Origin: CAYZXL01 sp964482435
GTDB taxonomy: Bacteria; Auribacterota; JABMQX01
DNA: 5,117 nt
Direction of reading: 5' to 3'
Assembly: GCA_964482435.1 (NCBI GenBank)
Contig: CAYZXL010000129.1
Coordinates: 1 to 5,117 of the forward strand
Below are positions 4,940-5,117 of the stretch, one piece after another. The position numbers and the translations under genes were made by a program. The notes under the pieces are model-generated. The model was not told where the DNA came from, did no database searches, and saw nothing but the letters and a program-made list of their open reading frames with translations. Each line of letters starts with the position of its first letter. Position 1 is the stretch's first letter.

Positions 4940-5064
4940 ATCCCTAAGCCCCCAAAACTTCGGACTTTTTTTCCTCGCAAATCGCCACATCGTTCGATCT
5001 GGCTATTATTATGCCGAAATCTGGAGCGATGTCAAGCGCGATGTGCCTGCCCGTTGGTTCGTGG
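4940..5064 (-). repeat. Promoter-bearing dispersed repeat, copy 4 (interrupted)
   Basis: Carries the CCTAAGCCCCCAAAACTTCGG block (4944-4964), a degenerate left inverted-repeat arm ATCGCCACA (4981-4989), an intact right arm TGGAGCGAT (5022-5030), and the first 29 bp of the tail to CGTTGGTTCGTGG. Similarity to copies 1 and 2 stops at 5064, where an unrelated AT-richer sequence begins. Confidence 0.9.
5008..5035 (-). promoter_or_regulatory. Predicted sigma-70 promoter in repeat copy 4
   Basis: On the minus strand TTGACA (5035-5030) is followed after 16 bp by CATAAT (5013-5008). It points at the antitoxin/truncated parE/hicB/hicA operon, whose first start codon is about 210 nt downstream. Confidence 0.6.
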
Positions 5065-5117
5065 TAATGTCAAGAAAAGTGTGTAATTTGGTTTGGTATA
5101 TTCTCCGGTCATGGTTA
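5065..5117. mobile_element. Possible insertion-sequence end interrupting repeat copy 4
   Basis: The sequence changes abruptly from the repeat to TAATGTCAAGAAAAGTGTGT and an AT-rich continuation. TGTCAAGAAAA followed by GTGTGTAA resembles terminal inverted repeats I associate with IS256-type (mutator) insertion sequences. The transposase and the other end would lie outside the window, so this is a weak call based on the sharp breakpoint and motif resemblance only. Confidence 0.3.

Noticed and set aside
4798..4980. N-terminal extension of the antitoxin frame up to 4980
   Set aside because: It runs through repeat copy 4, has no protein character, and the ATG at 4797 has a well-placed AAGGAG site.
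1867..5064. CRISPR array
   Set aside because: The repeat units are about 146 bp, spaced about 1 kb apart with genes between them, which is unlike CRISPR repeats and spacers.

Overview
The window (about 5.1 kb, moderately GC-rich) looks like an accessory region of a bacterial chromosome. The taxon cannot be fixed from sequence alone. The mix of many small toxin-antitoxin genes, dispersed non-coding repeats and GC-rich palindromes is typical of environmental lineages such as Planctomycetota or Hydrogenedentota, but that is an impression, not a result.

Layout: positions 1-281 (+) hold the C-terminus of a DegT/DnrJ/EryC1/StrS-family aminotransferase, the only plus-strand gene and probably the last core-like gene before the accessory block. 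Everything else recognisable is on the minus strand. In transcription order (high to low coordinates) the units are: (i) a small antitoxin gene overlapping a truncated ParE-type toxin, followed directly by hicB and hicA (4797-3927); (ii) a PIN-domain VapC-like gene overlapping a small partner gene (3658-2988); (iii) an unrecognised protein with two membrane segments (2783-2196), followed by an attC-like hairpin (2189-2109); (iv) a decayed tyrosine-recombinase (IntI-like) C-terminus (about 1772-1542) and an AlbA_2-domain protein (1510-539).

The most striking structure is a dispersed repeat of up to about 146 bp, present four times in the same orientation (about 1867-2015, 2810-2955, 3803-3908, 4940-5064). 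One copy lies upstream of each of the four minus-strand units. Every copy carries TTGACA and a near-consensus -10 box (CATAAT in three copies, CACAAT in one) separated by exactly 16 bp and pointing into the unit it precedes. Three copies also carry a 9-bp inverted repeat flanking the -10 box at an invariant 41-bp offset. The region therefore reads as an array of about 1-kb modules, each made of a promoter-bearing repeat plus a toxin-antitoxin or unknown gene. The recombinase relic and the attC-like site suggest, without proving, a cassette-type origin.

Secondary damage is visible. The ParE toxin is truncated. The end of hicA is replaced by sequence from an 81-bp palindromic element with possible 5-bp target duplications. 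Repeat copy 3 is cut short next to a solo arm of the same palindrome family. Repeat copy 4 is interrupted at about 5065 by what may be an insertion-sequence end.
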